A stretch of DNA of 64,000 bases from Terrisporobacter vanillatitrophus (GTDB taxonomy: Bacteria; Bacillota; Clostridia; Peptostreptococcales; Peptostreptococcaceae): assembly GCF_051148895.1 (NCBI RefSeq), contig NZ_CP154625.1, positions 1,364,001-1,428,000 on the forward strand, read 5' to 3'. The notes under the pieces are model-generated. The model made no database searches. It was not told where the DNA came from and saw nothing but the letters and a program-made list of their open reading frames with translations. The position numbers and the translations under genes are program-made. Shown piece by piece: positions 37,101 to 44,402 of the stretch; within the stretch, counting starts at the first letter, position 1, and each line of letters starts with the position of its first letter.

Positions 37101-37720
37101 CAATAGAAGATATTAAAGAGGGTGACCTAGTATGGTCTCAGAATCCAGAAACTGGTGAAGTTAAATTAAAGAAAGTAGAGCAGCTATTTATAAATAAAAG
37201 TAATACTATACTTAAAATCAAAGTAGCGGAAGAAATAATAGAAGCTACTGAGCAACATGTATTTTATATAGACAATATAGGCTGGATACCTGCAAATATG
37301 ATTGAAGAAGGAGATAAAGTTGTTCTTCAGTCAGGGGAAAAAGCTATAGTAGAAGATATTGATAAGGTCATTTATGATAATCTGATAACTGTATATAACT
37401 TTGAAGTAGAAGATTTCCATACATATTTTGTATCTGATGCAAGTGTGTTAGTTCATAATATGTGTGCTCAGAAAGTTAGTACAAGGCTTACAGCTAAAGA
37501 AGCGGAAAAACTTGCTGAAAGTATGGGATTTTATAAAATTAAACGAAAATCTCATGGTCAACCTATATTTTATAATAAGAAAAAAAAGAAATATATAACT
37601 CCAGATGTCGATAGCCATAATGGTGGAGTATGGAAAAAGGCATCTACAATAGAGGGTCTAGCAAGTAGAAAAACAAGAGATGGTACATTTGATATTAATT
37701 TAGATAAGATAGGAGATTAA
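28190..37720 (+). CDS. WapA-like Rhs/YD-repeat polymorphic toxin with Hint domain and Ntox21-like tip
   Basis: A 3176-residue secreted toxin. It has a signal peptide (residues 1-29, ending SVFAEE), a DNRLRE-like domain about 300-480 (WNEKTVTWNNKP), Fn3/Ig-like repeats about 480-1400, and a DUF6531-like entry to the Rhs shell about 1440-1530. YD repeats run to about 2780, then the Rhs core (RYYNPEDGRFLTED near 2784, then DPSGH). A Lys-rich linker leads to a Hint domain about 2955-3090, with nucleophile CFEAGT, block ATEQHVFY and terminal VLVHN. The last 85 residues resemble Ntox21 (KSHGQPIFYN, PDVDSHNGGVWK), a predicted RNase toxin. Hint would cut the tip free. The start is TTG after GGGGGAAA. 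B. subtilis WapA is the known model. It heads the silent cassette array, and its last 2 kb are the source of the shared homology. Confidence 0.9.
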   Translation: MKKSTFIKIISYILTICITVTNIPMSVFAEEISKSNSTVEEGVEEMTEGIIEKTKNKTVYQLKNGLKKEVIHDSNIRYYDDGKLIDNDPSLVEIKEDKTSSNTDLADYAYENKDGENKHYFPEKVSDDTPILLENNKYQISMHPIMDESKKVKLGKEKTTNIYDEEVNIPIKASYEFNELDSEIEYISYDNGIKENIILNKVPESNKFEFEIYAKYLEAKKCEIEESIVFYDKDTKEVVASIDAPFMNDATNKAYSEDITYDIKLKEDSEDVYILTMTVDEDYLNSKDRQYPVKIDPTITWTGDSNIIDTYIISGSSYADVNFYNSGTTAFPVGTGSQGINRSLIKGKKLFSTVEGKYVEKATLTLSETSNNDSLNKINAYRIIDDWNEKTVTWNNKPRYNTSDGAYGSFTTTGTLYKERNLNLTTYAKKVANGQIKDYGLMLKAEDETTSTGKYSKFYGSRHSNTSLRPKLELEYYDIPQQPTSVGVSPQYMNGTKGLKVSWEGIVSTTLSRVEYRVSKCDDSGEEIDPQYIPYKTLKTTSSSSGSATISDAINWPSGRYRIYVRGVDNRNISGVGRWRAIYIDKTKPVIESMSVTPISSSTNQIGPENISISWKVNEKYLKDVQYSIDEGSYSSVGSAAILNSKYTISSSKFNDSKSYKIRLKAIDKSGNISSIKSADVYIDKTAPKIGELELKDSSGNIVTDIWTREKKPQICFSNVTEEGSGIAIENIKYNVVKSGDDKPESYSSPNDITFTSSVNPYEGYFYRNTEGYSGAYDIYVKITDKAGNVTIERVTSKRDTIGPTGSIQVENLTSSTELLSNTINITGIVEDKDGSGIKTSNITLHKLDANGQEDTSFQPVVIYENATISNSTAFDTKKLENGKYILKLYVEDNVAYKKTITKEITIANKINAPKLISNPIKDNPATVSWRYDDSSMIISGIQYKLSDSNEWVEVKDSNKSTGDFTVNLPEINGEYEVKVRAIDKYGFEGDESAVMCTVDRQNPTVNITSVDNGIVKGTVTDENFSEWKIYIKKESEEDSSYQFLLEGNNSVEDKIIGILDLQDFEVGTYNIKLVGKDIVGNEESSVVSFEKNEDFTNAQLIQPSFRVEREYYQDYNSHSIVLKSTKNELSLKYEGLNLLSMFMGTTNWYVDNKNVGAGSKYEDDFSKYERNKNYQISVVNKDLLGNVKYSMPLIKNYEVKNISLSDANSSSNSIVKNIKFDDKIASFRLLYTNIAKEISYEIKIGNGEYTKINPEETYNIIDLSDEIETESIFIRVSGTNNSDIQNLNDISLQLDYLNKEYFTISDIENYRPENLSAKDKINYKTYIKWDIPEGEFPKDIYYEVYRGTEPNFKPSSYTLVAKDVQAGYWSEPNINYSSTFYYKIRAVKRNKDGSIIEASSYSDEVSSTVVDSDEYTKRMGIKEYWEYVDVEMPNGTGHIEKSEGNFVYQQTDAVLPNEELEVNLNRTYNSKSSAKSAFGIGWNHDYDIEILSLCENDKLDEGKIALKDSTGTIYYFYKKYDGTYISTMGKYINLLKEDITDEVKIPDRSATSQGNAEITKTINSSYTITTKDNNTYRFNSGGQLIYMSDANNNFLLFEYDNNKGLISKITTSKNIPIEFVYNDVPGQDLLTVKEIILPDNSKIQYNYKNSKLISVDKVGEKETITYKYEYDSYDSNGKVNKVLDAEGNSYGINYDSEHRANEIVYPHASNLFAETVNLEYSDKATKTTTKKLVNGNVRSSEVDEFDSAFGNCLRSTDAEGFTTTYEYTNNLRTKETSQVDYQALENEKVVWKKTEKSETTSYDNDENVTKETEEDGSTSSYQYNNDKNNEALNDLPTSLTEYDGDGKLITDEIYEYDQYGNTTKVYDKITNTTLLTTYTEDGEVESETEILGSPSSGNVQSEAKYTYSYDEKGNKTEINTEVADGTKVVTTTVYDVMGRQISCEEIFTETSGKTSKKITTNTFDSFGRLIKTVYQEGDKVTTTEKSYYPNGTTKSETAEDGTVTTYTYDEMNREASETVQKDTLTKTWNTTYSYETVETFTGGGTKRTEYSFVSTETNPDGYIIGQTYQDALGRTIREKENGVYVDLTYDGQENIITKYEAGQNAGSEKGNLSVFLYDSLGNQTTSMLNPAYDSNAKTFYVDGDNTITTTKKYDSSGNVIEDIDGEGNSTKYEYDEEARISKVILPDSENNITSFTYDKINTDGTTSTVVTDANGNRSETITNSQDLAVLIKDLGDGFINSITTATEYNSKDNVVKETNTEGNYKTYEYDDKERLSALNYYDSKNNRTLRTEYKYESDILDNLVAMIDYKQSGDKLNLYRYTGYTYDKLKRLVGYAELDADDISGDLPTDEEIASHKITYEYDIDDNITNVTYPSSTSSDVKGLKFTYNSDKWLQKIEAKVGLSNKLLREYNYLNDGKVASIKDYRDFAKGSTNIYTLRSFNYDNFGRATNITYIDSGNEEVLEKYEYTYNKNNHIMSEYLYNNYTSTTQRDEDSPNTIVDELREYKYDKLGRLTETNINDNISNTISNTAYTYDKVGNRVKEVKDGKTTTYTYNSLNQLVSSVEVGSEDSEGGGEESSDDDGESHTTLSDKTYTYDGNGNQLRESDSVTNEVKCYTYDAADRMNNAMFTKAGIVTLNQVNTYNGNGQRVEKSENGQSTKYYYQNDAVLYTTGKADTSTELEEPDDTEILTGVTSLNLMGNSENAIATVRDISSTEGEKYYFYNKDMRESTTNLVNVEGKSEVSYEYTDFGETEINGDENFYNEICYTGGIYDNKTGLYYLNARYYNPEDGRFLTEDTYRGEFTDPSSLHLYAYCVNNPVAYTDPSGHFPVWGVINAAWGAYDGYQYAKKKNLRGWKKAGAIAGGAVLGTINPFKKLKVAKKIKRVVKVAKKRKSTKVYAKRVYKTVRKSSKPKASSRKISKKVSKVSSKKKTTTNTKIRRTSNKKVNNKDASVCFEAGTLVSTEEGLVPIEDIKEGDLVWSQNPETGEVKLKKVEQLFINKSNTILKIKVAEEIIEATEQHVFYIDNIGWIPANMIEEGDKVVLQSGEKAIVEDIDKVIYDNLITVYNFEVEDFHTYFVSDASVLVHNMCAQKVSTRLTAKEAEKLAESMGFYKIKRKSHGQPIFYNKKKKKYITPDVDSHNGGVWKKASTIEGLASRKTRDGTFDINLDKIGD

Positions 37721-37725
37721 TTAAG

Positions 37726-38223
37726 ATGATGAATTATAGAATATCCAAATATGATCCTAAATATAGAGATGAACATGGAATCTATACTAGAAATGAATGG
37801 ACTTCAATTAGTGATGTAGGAGAATATTTTAATGGATATGAAGTGACTATGGAAGAATATTTAGATACAGAAAATAAATATGTGAAAGCTATTAATATAA
37901 TATTAGATTATTTAAAAATAAGCTATTTATATATAATGGAGCTAGAGAAATACGAAGACACCATAACTGAGATAAATAATGATTTTTGTCAAAATGATAT
38001 TGATAGGAATGATTTTATTAAGGAAGGTCAGGAATTAAATAGAAAAGAAATAAATTATGTTATTAAATCAACTTTGAGGGAAAGATTTTGGTGTGGTTTG
38101 TATTCTAAGGCAACACACATAATAATCAAACCTGGATATGATTTTTATATAAATATCATATCTCCTAAATTACCTAATGTTATTATTAAGAAGATAAATG
38201 AATTAGGGCTATATATAGATTAA
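37726..38223 (+). CDS. Presumed immunity protein for the Ntox21-like tip
   Basis: A 165-residue soluble protein of no family I can name. It starts MMNYRISKYDPKYRDEHGIY, contains the motif NEWTSISDVGEYF and is rich in acidic residues and Tyr. It starts six bases after the toxin stop, with AGGAG overlapping the end of the toxin gene, and is followed by a terminator-like hairpin. Position is the main evidence: in polymorphic toxin loci the gene directly behind the toxin tip normally encodes the protein that blocks it. Either of two ATGs (37726 or 37729) could be used. Confidence 0.7.
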   Translation: MMNYRISKYDPKYRDEHGIYTRNEWTSISDVGEYFNGYEVTMEEYLDTENKYVKAINIILDYLKISYLYIMELEKYEDTITEINNDFCQNDIDRNDFIKEGQELNRKEINYVIKSTLRERFWCGLYSKATHIIIKPGYDFYINIISPKLPNVIIKKINELGLYID

Positions 38224-38282
38224 TATATATAAGATTAAATGAATCTAAGAATGATTAAATGTTTATAAAATGATGTTATTAT

Positions 38283-38333
38283 AAATAAGCTATATACGTA
38301 ATAAGTTCAAATTATTATTTATATAGCTTATTT
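38283..38333 (+). terminator. Terminator-like hairpin closing the main rhs/immunity unit
   Basis: AAATAAGCTATATA at 38283-38296 pairs with its complement at 38320-38333. The remainder of the gap to about 38415 shows no gene. Confidence 0.6.
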
Positions 38334-38423
38334 GTGTATTCATAGTATACAGATGACTGGATATGAAATAAAGGTATATAGATAGTTTTGAATTAATGGT
38401 AGATATAAAATAGTCATTATTAC

Positions 38424-39660
38424 CTAAATGACATAGTACTTTATACAACTGGCAAAGCTGATACTTCAACAGAACTAGAAGAACCAGATGATACTGAAAT
38501 ATTAACAGGAGTAACTAGTCTTAATTTAATGGGAAATAGCGGAAATGCTATTGCAACAGTTAGAGACATTTCAAGTGCTGAAGGTGAAAAATATTACTTC
38601 TACAACAAAGACATGCGTGAAAGTACAACAAACCTTGTGAATGTAGAAGGCAAAAGTGAAGTATCATATGAATATACGGATTTTGGTGAAACAGAAATAA
38701 ATGGTGATGAAAACTTCTATAATGAAATCTGTTACACAGGTGGAATTTACGATAATAAAACAGGATTATATTATCTAAATGCTAGATACTACAACCCTGA
38801 AGATGGAAGATTCCTAACAGAAGATACTTATCGTGGAGAATTCACAGACCCAAGTAGTTTACACCTATATGCTTACTGTGTAAATAACCCAGTAGCTTAT
38901 ACAGATCCAAGTGGTCACTTCCCAGTTTGGGGCGTAATTAATGCTGCATGGGGAGCATATGACGGATATAAATATGCTAAGAAGAAGAATCTAAGAGGTT
39001 GGAAGAAAGTAGGAGCTATAGCTGGTGGAGCAGTACTTGGAACGATAAATCCATTTAAAAAATTAAAAGTAGCTAAAAAGATAAAAAGAGTAGTAAAAGT
39101 AGCTAAAAAGCGTAAGAGTACAAAAGTTTACGCTAAGAGGGTTTATAAGGCTGTTAGGAAAGCTAAAGTAGTTACAAAGAAATCTTATAGAAAAACAAGT
39201 AAAAAGGCTACGAAAGTATATCGTAAAGTTAAGTGTAAAATAACTAAAAAGGGTTGCTTTACAGCAGGAACTTTAATATCAACACAAAATGGAGATGTTC
39301 CAATAGAGGATATTAAAGAAGGAGATTTAGTATGGGCACAAGATCCAGAAACAGGAGAAATAGCCCTTAAAAAAGTAGTACAAACTTTTGTAAAAGAAAC
39401 AGATACAATACTTTATATTAAAGTAGCTGGAGAAGTTATTGAAGCTACGGAGCAACACGTATTTTATGTTGATAATGTAGGCTGGATACCAGCAAGTATG
39501 ATTGAAGAAGGAGATGTAGTTGTTCTTCAGTCAGGTGATAAGTCTACAGTTGAGCAGATAGATAAAGTAGTTCATAATGAACTAATAACTGTATATAACT
39601 TTGAAGTTGAAGATTTCCATACATATTTTGTATCTGATGCAAGTGTGTTGGTGCATAATA
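38424..39660 (+). repeat. 1.24 kb near-identical direct repeat, copy A (copy B 40854-42090)
   Basis: This stretch (end of the Rhs core, Lys-rich linker, whole Hint domain) matches 40854-42090 at a constant offset of 2430 bases without visible indels and with few substitutions. It stops exactly at the VHN end of Hint, where the toxin tips diverge. Confidence 0.85.
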
Positions 39661-39986
39661 ATGGAGCATGTACAGTTGATATAAGTTCAAATATCAAAAG
39701 TAGGGTTAAAAATTCAGAAGTAACAAAACCTAACAAGAAAGGTAATGCTCCTATTAGTAAGAAAGATAATCGTCCAATTGAGATACATCATGACGAGCAA
39801 AATCCTAATGGACCATTTTTTGAAATGCATCCATCTGATCACAGATATGGACAAAATTACAAAAAAAATCATCCTAATTATAATAAGAAGTCTAAAATTA
39901 ATAGAACAGAATTTAAGAAAGCTACACGTAAGTATTGGTCAAAAGAATGGGATAATGGTAGATGGGATAATAAAAATAATAAATAA
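38529..39986 (+). CDS. Orphan Rhs cassette 1: core end, Hint and HNH/EndoVII (LHH-like) toxin tip
   Basis: Homology to the full-length rhs gene begins abruptly at about 38415, corresponding to 36174 in the parent; the open frame starts at an internal ATG without a ribosome binding site. The 485 residues hold the core end (RYYNPEDGRF near 86), a basic linker, Hint (CFTAGT near 242 to VLVHN near 376) and a tip of about 110 residues. The tip reads GNAPISKKDNRPIEIHHDEQ, then GPFFEMHPSDHR, an HNH/EndoVII nuclease of the LHH kind in which paired His bind the metal. There is no signal peptide or promoter, so it is probably silent until recombined into the parent. A CbrC-type immunity gene follows. 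Confidence 0.8.
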   Translation: MGNSGNAIATVRDISSAEGEKYYFYNKDMRESTTNLVNVEGKSEVSYEYTDFGETEINGDENFYNEICYTGGIYDNKTGLYYLNARYYNPEDGRFLTEDTYRGEFTDPSSLHLYAYCVNNPVAYTDPSGHFPVWGVINAAWGAYDGYKYAKKKNLRGWKKVGAIAGGAVLGTINPFKKLKVAKKIKRVVKVAKKRKSTKVYAKRVYKAVRKAKVVTKKSYRKTSKKATKVYRKVKCKITKKGCFTAGTLISTQNGDVPIEDIKEGDLVWAQDPETGEIALKKVVQTFVKETDTILYIKVAGEVIEATEQHVFYVDNVGWIPASMIEEGDVVVLQSGDKSTVEQIDKVVHNELITVYNFEVEDFHTYFVSDASVLVHNNGACTVDISSNIKSRVKNSEVTKPNKKGNAPISKKDNRPIEIHHDEQNPNGPFFEMHPSDHRYGQNYKKNHPNYNKKSKINRTEFKKATRKYWSKEWDNGRWDNKNNK

Positions 39987-39998
39987 GGAGATTATGGA

Positions 39999-40565
39999 AT
40001 GAAGACATTAAATTTTAAGTATTTTGATAATGTAATAAAAAATGCAGAGTATACTAATGATAAATGTCAAATATGTGGAAGTAATGAGTATTGTCTTGAA
40101 GGAGTATATTTTGATTCTGAAGAAGAAATGATTTCGGTTTGTATTGAGTGTTTAAGAGGCGGAAAAAAAACTGTTAATATTCCGGGTTTAATTCAAGAAA
40201 GATTATATAGAGAGTTAAAAGAAAATCAAGAAGGATTAGATAAAATAAAATTAAAACAAAAATTAGATTCTTCTGTAGAAGAATTAAAAAAAACACCTCC
40301 AGTACCTTGGATTCAATACAATGATTGGCCAGTATGCTGTAGTGACTTTGCTACATATATGGGTGAGTGGGATAAGAAACAAATTAATGATAATGCACCT
40401 GATGGAAATGGTAAAAAATATATTATGACAATACTAGATGAATTTAGTAAGAGTAAAATTGATGATATAGATGTGTTTTGGGATGATATTGGAATATATA
40501 CAGCTATATTTATCTTTAAATGTATAAATTGTTCTAAATATATTGCTATATGTCAAAGTTATTAA
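39999..40565 (+). CDS. CbrC-family (UPF0167) presumed immunity protein A
   Basis: A 188-residue protein of the CbrC/UPF0167 family. It has Cys pairs CQIC (about residue 24) and CIEC (about 49), a central PVPWIQYNDWPVCCSDFATYMGEW and a C-terminal CINC, suggesting zinc binding. E. coli CbrC is linked to tolerance of colicin E2, an HNH DNase, which fits its place 12 bases behind an HNH-type tip. AAGGAG sits before the ATG. A second, diverged CbrC protein occurs at 45764, also behind an HNH tip. Confidence 0.82.
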   Translation: MKTLNFKYFDNVIKNAEYTNDKCQICGSNEYCLEGVYFDSEEEMISVCIECLRGGKKTVNIPGLIQERLYRELKENQEGLDKIKLKQKLDSSVEELKKTPPVPWIQYNDWPVCCSDFATYMGEWDKKQINDNAPDGNGKKYIMTILDEFSKSKIDDIDVFWDDIGIYTAIFIFKCINCSKYIAICQSY

Positions 40566-40591
40566 TGAAATAAATTAAAATATTTAAAACT

Positions 40592-40631
40592 TAGCTATTG
40601 CATATCATGTAAAATTGATTTGCAATAGCTA
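40592..40631 (+). terminator. Terminator-like hairpin after cassette 1
   Basis: TAGCTATTGCA at 40592-40602 pairs with TGCAATAGCTA at 40621-40631. The stem is related to the ATTGCATAGCAA hairpins at 52411, 53890 and 58971. Confidence 0.55.
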
Positions 40632-40733
40632 TTCATTTTTAAAATAGAGTTAGATTAAAAATAAAACCAACTAAGAGAATCAGACAGTATAACAAATGAA
40701 GTAAAATGCTACACTTACGATGCAGCAGACCGC

Positions 40734-42413
40734 ATGAATAATGCTATGTTTACAAAAGCTGGTATAGTAACATTAAATCAAGTAAACACTTACAATGGAA
40801 ATGGTCAGAGAGTTGAAAAATCAGAAAATGGTCAATCAACTAAGTACTATTATCAAAATGATGCAGTACTTTATACAACTGGCAAAGCTGATACTTCAAC
40901 AGAACTAGAAGAACCAGATGATACTGAAATATTAACAGGAGTAACTAGTCTTAATTTAATGGGAAATAGCGGAAATGCTATTGCAACAGTTAGAGACATT
41001 TCAAGTGCTGAAGGTGAAAAATACTACTTCTACAACAAAGACATGCGTGAAAGTACAACAAACCTTGTGAATGTAGAAGGCAAAAGTGAAGTATCATATG
41101 AATATACGGATTTTGGTGAAACAGAAATAAATGGTGATGAAAACTTCTATAATGAAATCTGTTACACAGGTGGAATTTATGATAATAAAACAGGATTATA
41201 TTATCTAAATGCTAGATACTACAACCCTGAAGATGGAAGATTCTTAACAGAAGATACTTATCGTGGAGAATTCACAGACCCAAGTAGTTTACACCTATAT
41301 GCTTACTGTGTAAATAACCCAGTAGCTTATACAGATCCAAGTGGTCACTTCCCAGTTTGGGGCGTAATTAATGCTGCATGGGGAGCATATGACGGATATA
41401 AATATGCTAAGAAGAAGAATCTAAGAGGTTGGAAGAAAGTAGGAGCTATAGCTGGTGGAGCAGTACTTGGAACGATAAATCCATTTAAAAAATTAAAAGT
41501 AGCTAAAAAGATAAAAAGAGTAGTAAAAGTAGCGAAAAAGCGTAAGAGTACAAAAGTTTACGCTAAGAGGGTTTATAAGGCTGTTAGGAAAGCTAAAGTA
41601 GTTACAAAGAAATCTTATAGAAAAACAAGTAAAAAGGCTACTAAAGTATATCGTAAAGTTAAGTGTAAAATAACTAAGAAGGGTTGTTTTACAGCAGGAA
41701 CTTTAATATCAACGCAAAATGGAGATGTTCCAATAGAGGATATTAAAGAAGGAGATTTAGTATGGGCACAAGATCCAGAAACAGGAGAAATAGCCCTTAA
41801 AAAAGTAGTACAAACTTTTGTAAAAGAAACAGATACAATACTTTATATTAAAGTAGCTGGGGAAGTTATTGAAGCTACGGAGCAACATGTATTTTATGTT
41901 GATGGTGTAGGCTGGATACCAGCAAGTATGATTGGAGAAGGGGATATAGTAGTTCTTCAGTCAGGTGATAAGGTTACAGTTGAGCAGATAGATAAAGTAG
42001 TTCATAATGAACTGATAACTGTATATAACTTTGAGGTTGAAGATTTCCATACATATTTTGTATCTGATGCAAGTGTGTTGGTACATAATACTACACCGTG
42101 TGGGAACCAAGGACCATATTCTCATTTAGAAGATGGCAAGAGTGTCGGAGAAGGGAAAAATTTCACACAAGCTCAGAAAAGAAAAATTATAGAGGAAAAC
42201 ATAAGTCGAAATGGAGGAGTTGTAAAATCAGATTCACCAGATGACTATTTTAAAACTTTAGTTAAGCCTAAAAAAAGCAAAAAGGGAGTAACACCTGATC
42301 CAGATGAATATCAAATTGATCATATCATTCCAAAGTCAAAAGGTGGAAGTAATAGTTATAGTAATGCACAAGTTCTGTCCCGTAAGCTAAATAGAGAAAA
42401 ATCAAATAAATAG
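40734..42413 (+). CDS. Orphan Rhs cassette 2: core end, Hint and HNH nuclease tip
   Basis: Rhs homology starts at about 40669 (parent 35992), and the open frame begins at an internal ATG. Its 559 residues contain the Rhs core end, Lys-rich linker, Hint (CFTAGT near 318, VLVHN near 451) and a tip of about 108 residues. The tip ends in a canonical HNH motif, YQIDHIIPKSKGGSNSYSNA, then LNREKSNK. Positions 40854-42090 duplicate cassette 1 almost exactly. No secretion signal or start site is present, so it is presumably a silent cassette. The immunity gene follows 18 bases downstream. Confidence 0.82.
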   Translation: MNNAMFTKAGIVTLNQVNTYNGNGQRVEKSENGQSTKYYYQNDAVLYTTGKADTSTELEEPDDTEILTGVTSLNLMGNSGNAIATVRDISSAEGEKYYFYNKDMRESTTNLVNVEGKSEVSYEYTDFGETEINGDENFYNEICYTGGIYDNKTGLYYLNARYYNPEDGRFLTEDTYRGEFTDPSSLHLYAYCVNNPVAYTDPSGHFPVWGVINAAWGAYDGYKYAKKKNLRGWKKVGAIAGGAVLGTINPFKKLKVAKKIKRVVKVAKKRKSTKVYAKRVYKAVRKAKVVTKKSYRKTSKKATKVYRKVKCKITKKGCFTAGTLISTQNGDVPIEDIKEGDLVWAQDPETGEIALKKVVQTFVKETDTILYIKVAGEVIEATEQHVFYVDGVGWIPASMIGEGDIVVLQSGDKVTVEQIDKVVHNELITVYNFEVEDFHTYFVSDASVLVHNTTPCGNQGPYSHLEDGKSVGEGKNFTQAQKRKIIEENISRNGGVVKSDSPDDYFKTLVKPKKSKKGVTPDPDEYQIDHIIPKSKGGSNSYSNAQVLSRKLNREKSNK

Positions 42414-42430
42414 TATAGGAGAGATATTTA

Positions 42431-43101
42431 ATGATTCAAAAAATAGAAGAAATAAAATTAGATAAGTTAAAAGAAGGATGTTTATTAGCATCAATTGCTC
42501 ATGCAGTAATGGTTGGAGAGTATCCAGAATTATCAAATGAACATTCATGGGATGGCATAAATTATAGTACACAAGATTCTGCTGGATGCAGAGGAACAAT
42601 AACTTTTTTTGATGATAAAGTGGTTGCAGTATTTCAAGATTATAATGAAATTAATTATAATAGTTATACAGAAGAATTCATATGTAAAAGTTTTGAAGGA
42701 GCAGATGAATTAATTATAGAAATTGCGAAGAAAGAAGCGTTACAATATGTATTAGAAGATGTTAATGGAAAAATAATGCCATACATATCAACTGTTTTTG
42801 GGGGGACAAAGGACAAGTATGGTCAAATAGTGACTATGAAAATTTGATGAAAAAGAGTGGAAATATAATTGAAAATCAACTGCTAAGCTTGAATGAGGGC
42901 TTAGATGCTTGGCAAGAATATTATGACATGTCACAAGAACAGAGAAATTTAGTAGAGTCGTTATTTAATAAAAAAATCCTAATAGGTGATAAAGATATAG
43001 TACTTACAAAAGAGGAAGTAAAGAAATTAATAGAATTTTTTGGAGAAGATATATGTGAATGTGAAGAGTCGTTAAATGAACTCTCAATATATCTAAAATA
43101 A
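42431..43101 (+). pseudogene. Immunity gene of cassette 2, frameshifted at a G run
   Basis: Two overlapping frames, 42431-42847 (138 residues) and 42844-43101 (85 residues), look like one split gene. Adding one base to the six-G run at 42800-42805 gives continuous reading, ...TVFGGDKGQVWSNSDYENLM and on into KKSGNIIENQ; the second frame has only a TTG start and no ribosome binding site. The joined product would have about 224 residues. The first part opens MIQKIEEIKLDKLKEGCLLA behind GGAGAG. I cannot name its family; it follows an HNH tip and is the presumed immunity gene. A real mutation, slippage-based switching or a sequencing error are all possible. Confidence 0.65.
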
Positions 43102-43151
43102 TATTTTTAAATTTTTCAATTAATATATAATTACTTGAATTAAAATAAAAG

Positions 43152-43190
43152 AGAAAGTAAATTTGTCAGTATTGATACTTTTACTTTCTT
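43152..43190 (+). terminator. Terminator-like hairpin after the cassette 2 immunity gene
   Basis: AGAAAGTAAA from 43152 pairs with TTTACTTTCT ending near 43190; a T-rich tail follows. Confidence 0.55.
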
Positions 43191-43261
43191 TTTATATATT
43201 TACAAACATTAATTATTTGAGTTTTAGTTTTTATAAAAAAGAATTTGAATGAAGGTGATAG

Positions 43262-43552
43262 AAATGTAGAAGGTAAAAGTGAAGTATCATATGAATATAC
43301 GGACTTTGGTGAAACAGAAATAAATGGAGATGAAAACTTCTACAATGAAATCTGTTACACAGGTAAAATTTACGATAATAAAACATGATTATATTATCTA
43401 AATGCTAGATACTACAACCCTGAAGATGGAAGATTCCTAACAGAAGATACTTATCGTGGATAATTTACAGGCCATGGAAGTCCAAAACAACATCCAAAAG
43501 TTCCTCATGAACATAAATGGGACTGAAAATCAGGAAAAGCTAAGAGACTTTA
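43262..43552 (+). pseudogene. Decayed orphan Rhs cassette 3
   Basis: A short Rhs core remnant beginning at VEGKSEV (parent about 36399) and reaching RYYNPEDGRFLTEDTYRG. Stop codons replace Gly at AAAACATGA (near 43385) and Glu after CGTGGA (43460). It then jumps to a toxin tail, GHGSPKQHPKVPHEHKWD, where a TGA probably replaced a Trp. The tail resembles the end of several Rhs-associated toxins. The cassette is clearly dead, yet the following gene, 43581-44024, is open and has a strong ribosome binding site. Confidence 0.8.
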
Positions 43553-43580
43553 AATTATTGAATAGTTAGGAGGTTTTATT

Positions 43581-44024
43581 TTGAAAAGAGCTATATTAGA
43601 AGATAGACATTATTGTTTTACAACCTTAGATGACATATTTAAAGGAATTGAAAATATACAAAAACAGTATAATTGGCTTATAACTGATATTGAGTGTTAT
43701 CCAGAAAAACAGAGTAATATTGAATTATTTTCTAACGAATATTGTTGGTTATCAGGTGATGAATTATCAGATATTATTAGAGGTGATAATTTTCAATGGA
43801 TATGGGGTGTTTTTTCTGGATTTAGTAAATCTATATCTAAAGATGATGTATTACAATTTAAACTACCGTATGCAGATGGAAACGAAGAACTATGGAAAAA
43901 TAAATTATCAATTCAACATCCTTTAGCAGAAATAGAAATCATTGCTTGGGATAGTAGCAAAACTTTAATTATTAGTAAAAATGATAATATTATTAATTCT
44001 TTTATAAATTATTTTAATTTATAA
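43581..44024 (+). CDS. Presumed orphan immunity protein (DUF2691-like)
   Basis: A 147-residue acidic protein starting at TTG 43581 after a strong AGGAGG. It begins MKRAILEDRHYCFTTLDDIF and has YNWLITDIECYPEK and a Trp-rich FQWIWGVFSGFSKSIS. The layout recalls the small DUF2691 family, but I am not sure. Its toxin partner, cassette 3 just upstream, is broken by stops, so this is an immunity gene kept without its toxin. Confidence 0.6.
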   Translation: MKRAILEDRHYCFTTLDDIFKGIENIQKQYNWLITDIECYPEKQSNIELFSNEYCWLSGDELSDIIRGDNFQWIWGVFSGFSKSISKDDVLQFKLPYADGNEELWKNKLSIQHPLAEIEIIAWDSSKTLIISKNDNIINSFINYFNL

Positions 44025-44402
44025 AAGATAGATTAAGTTTTTTATAAATTCCTTCTATTTATTATTTCAGTGAGTTAATAAAGTATAAGGATATCTTATA
44101 TGACAATATATAAAAATCATATTAATTTTGTTAAGAAGAAAAATTAAATATTAGATACAAAATAAGTCTATTTCAAACTTAATAGAAATAAGAATTTCAT
44201 TTTTGGATGATTCAGAGGTTTGAAAATTATGTAAAAAAATGTAGTATAGAATAGAAATATTTAAAAAATAATAGACCTAATAAAAAATATATTCTTTTTT
44301 ATTAGGTCTATTCTCAGTATTAATATGATGTAGGTGGAATGCAACGTGCCCAACGCTTACATATAGTTATATAAAATTTATAAAATTAAATGTTTTAATA
44401 AT
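44025..44402. other. Intergenic stretch with a terminator, no gene seen
   Basis: A strong terminator-like hairpin at 44270-44312 is the main feature. Near 44340 the text GCAACGTGCCCAACGC faintly recalls the dispersed palindrome, and 44423-44460 contains a short TACTTACGTACTT dyad. I see no coding region. Confidence 0.6.
44270..44312 (+). terminator. Intrinsic terminator before cassette 4
   Basis: An 18-bp perfect stem: AATAGACCTAATAAAAAA at 44270-44287 and its complement at 44295-44312, loop of seven. Confidence 0.85.

Noticed and set aside
39745..40002. 85-residue plus-strand frame overlapping the cassette 1 tip
   Set aside because: It lies in another frame of the HNH-type tip and shows no ribosome binding site or family pattern.
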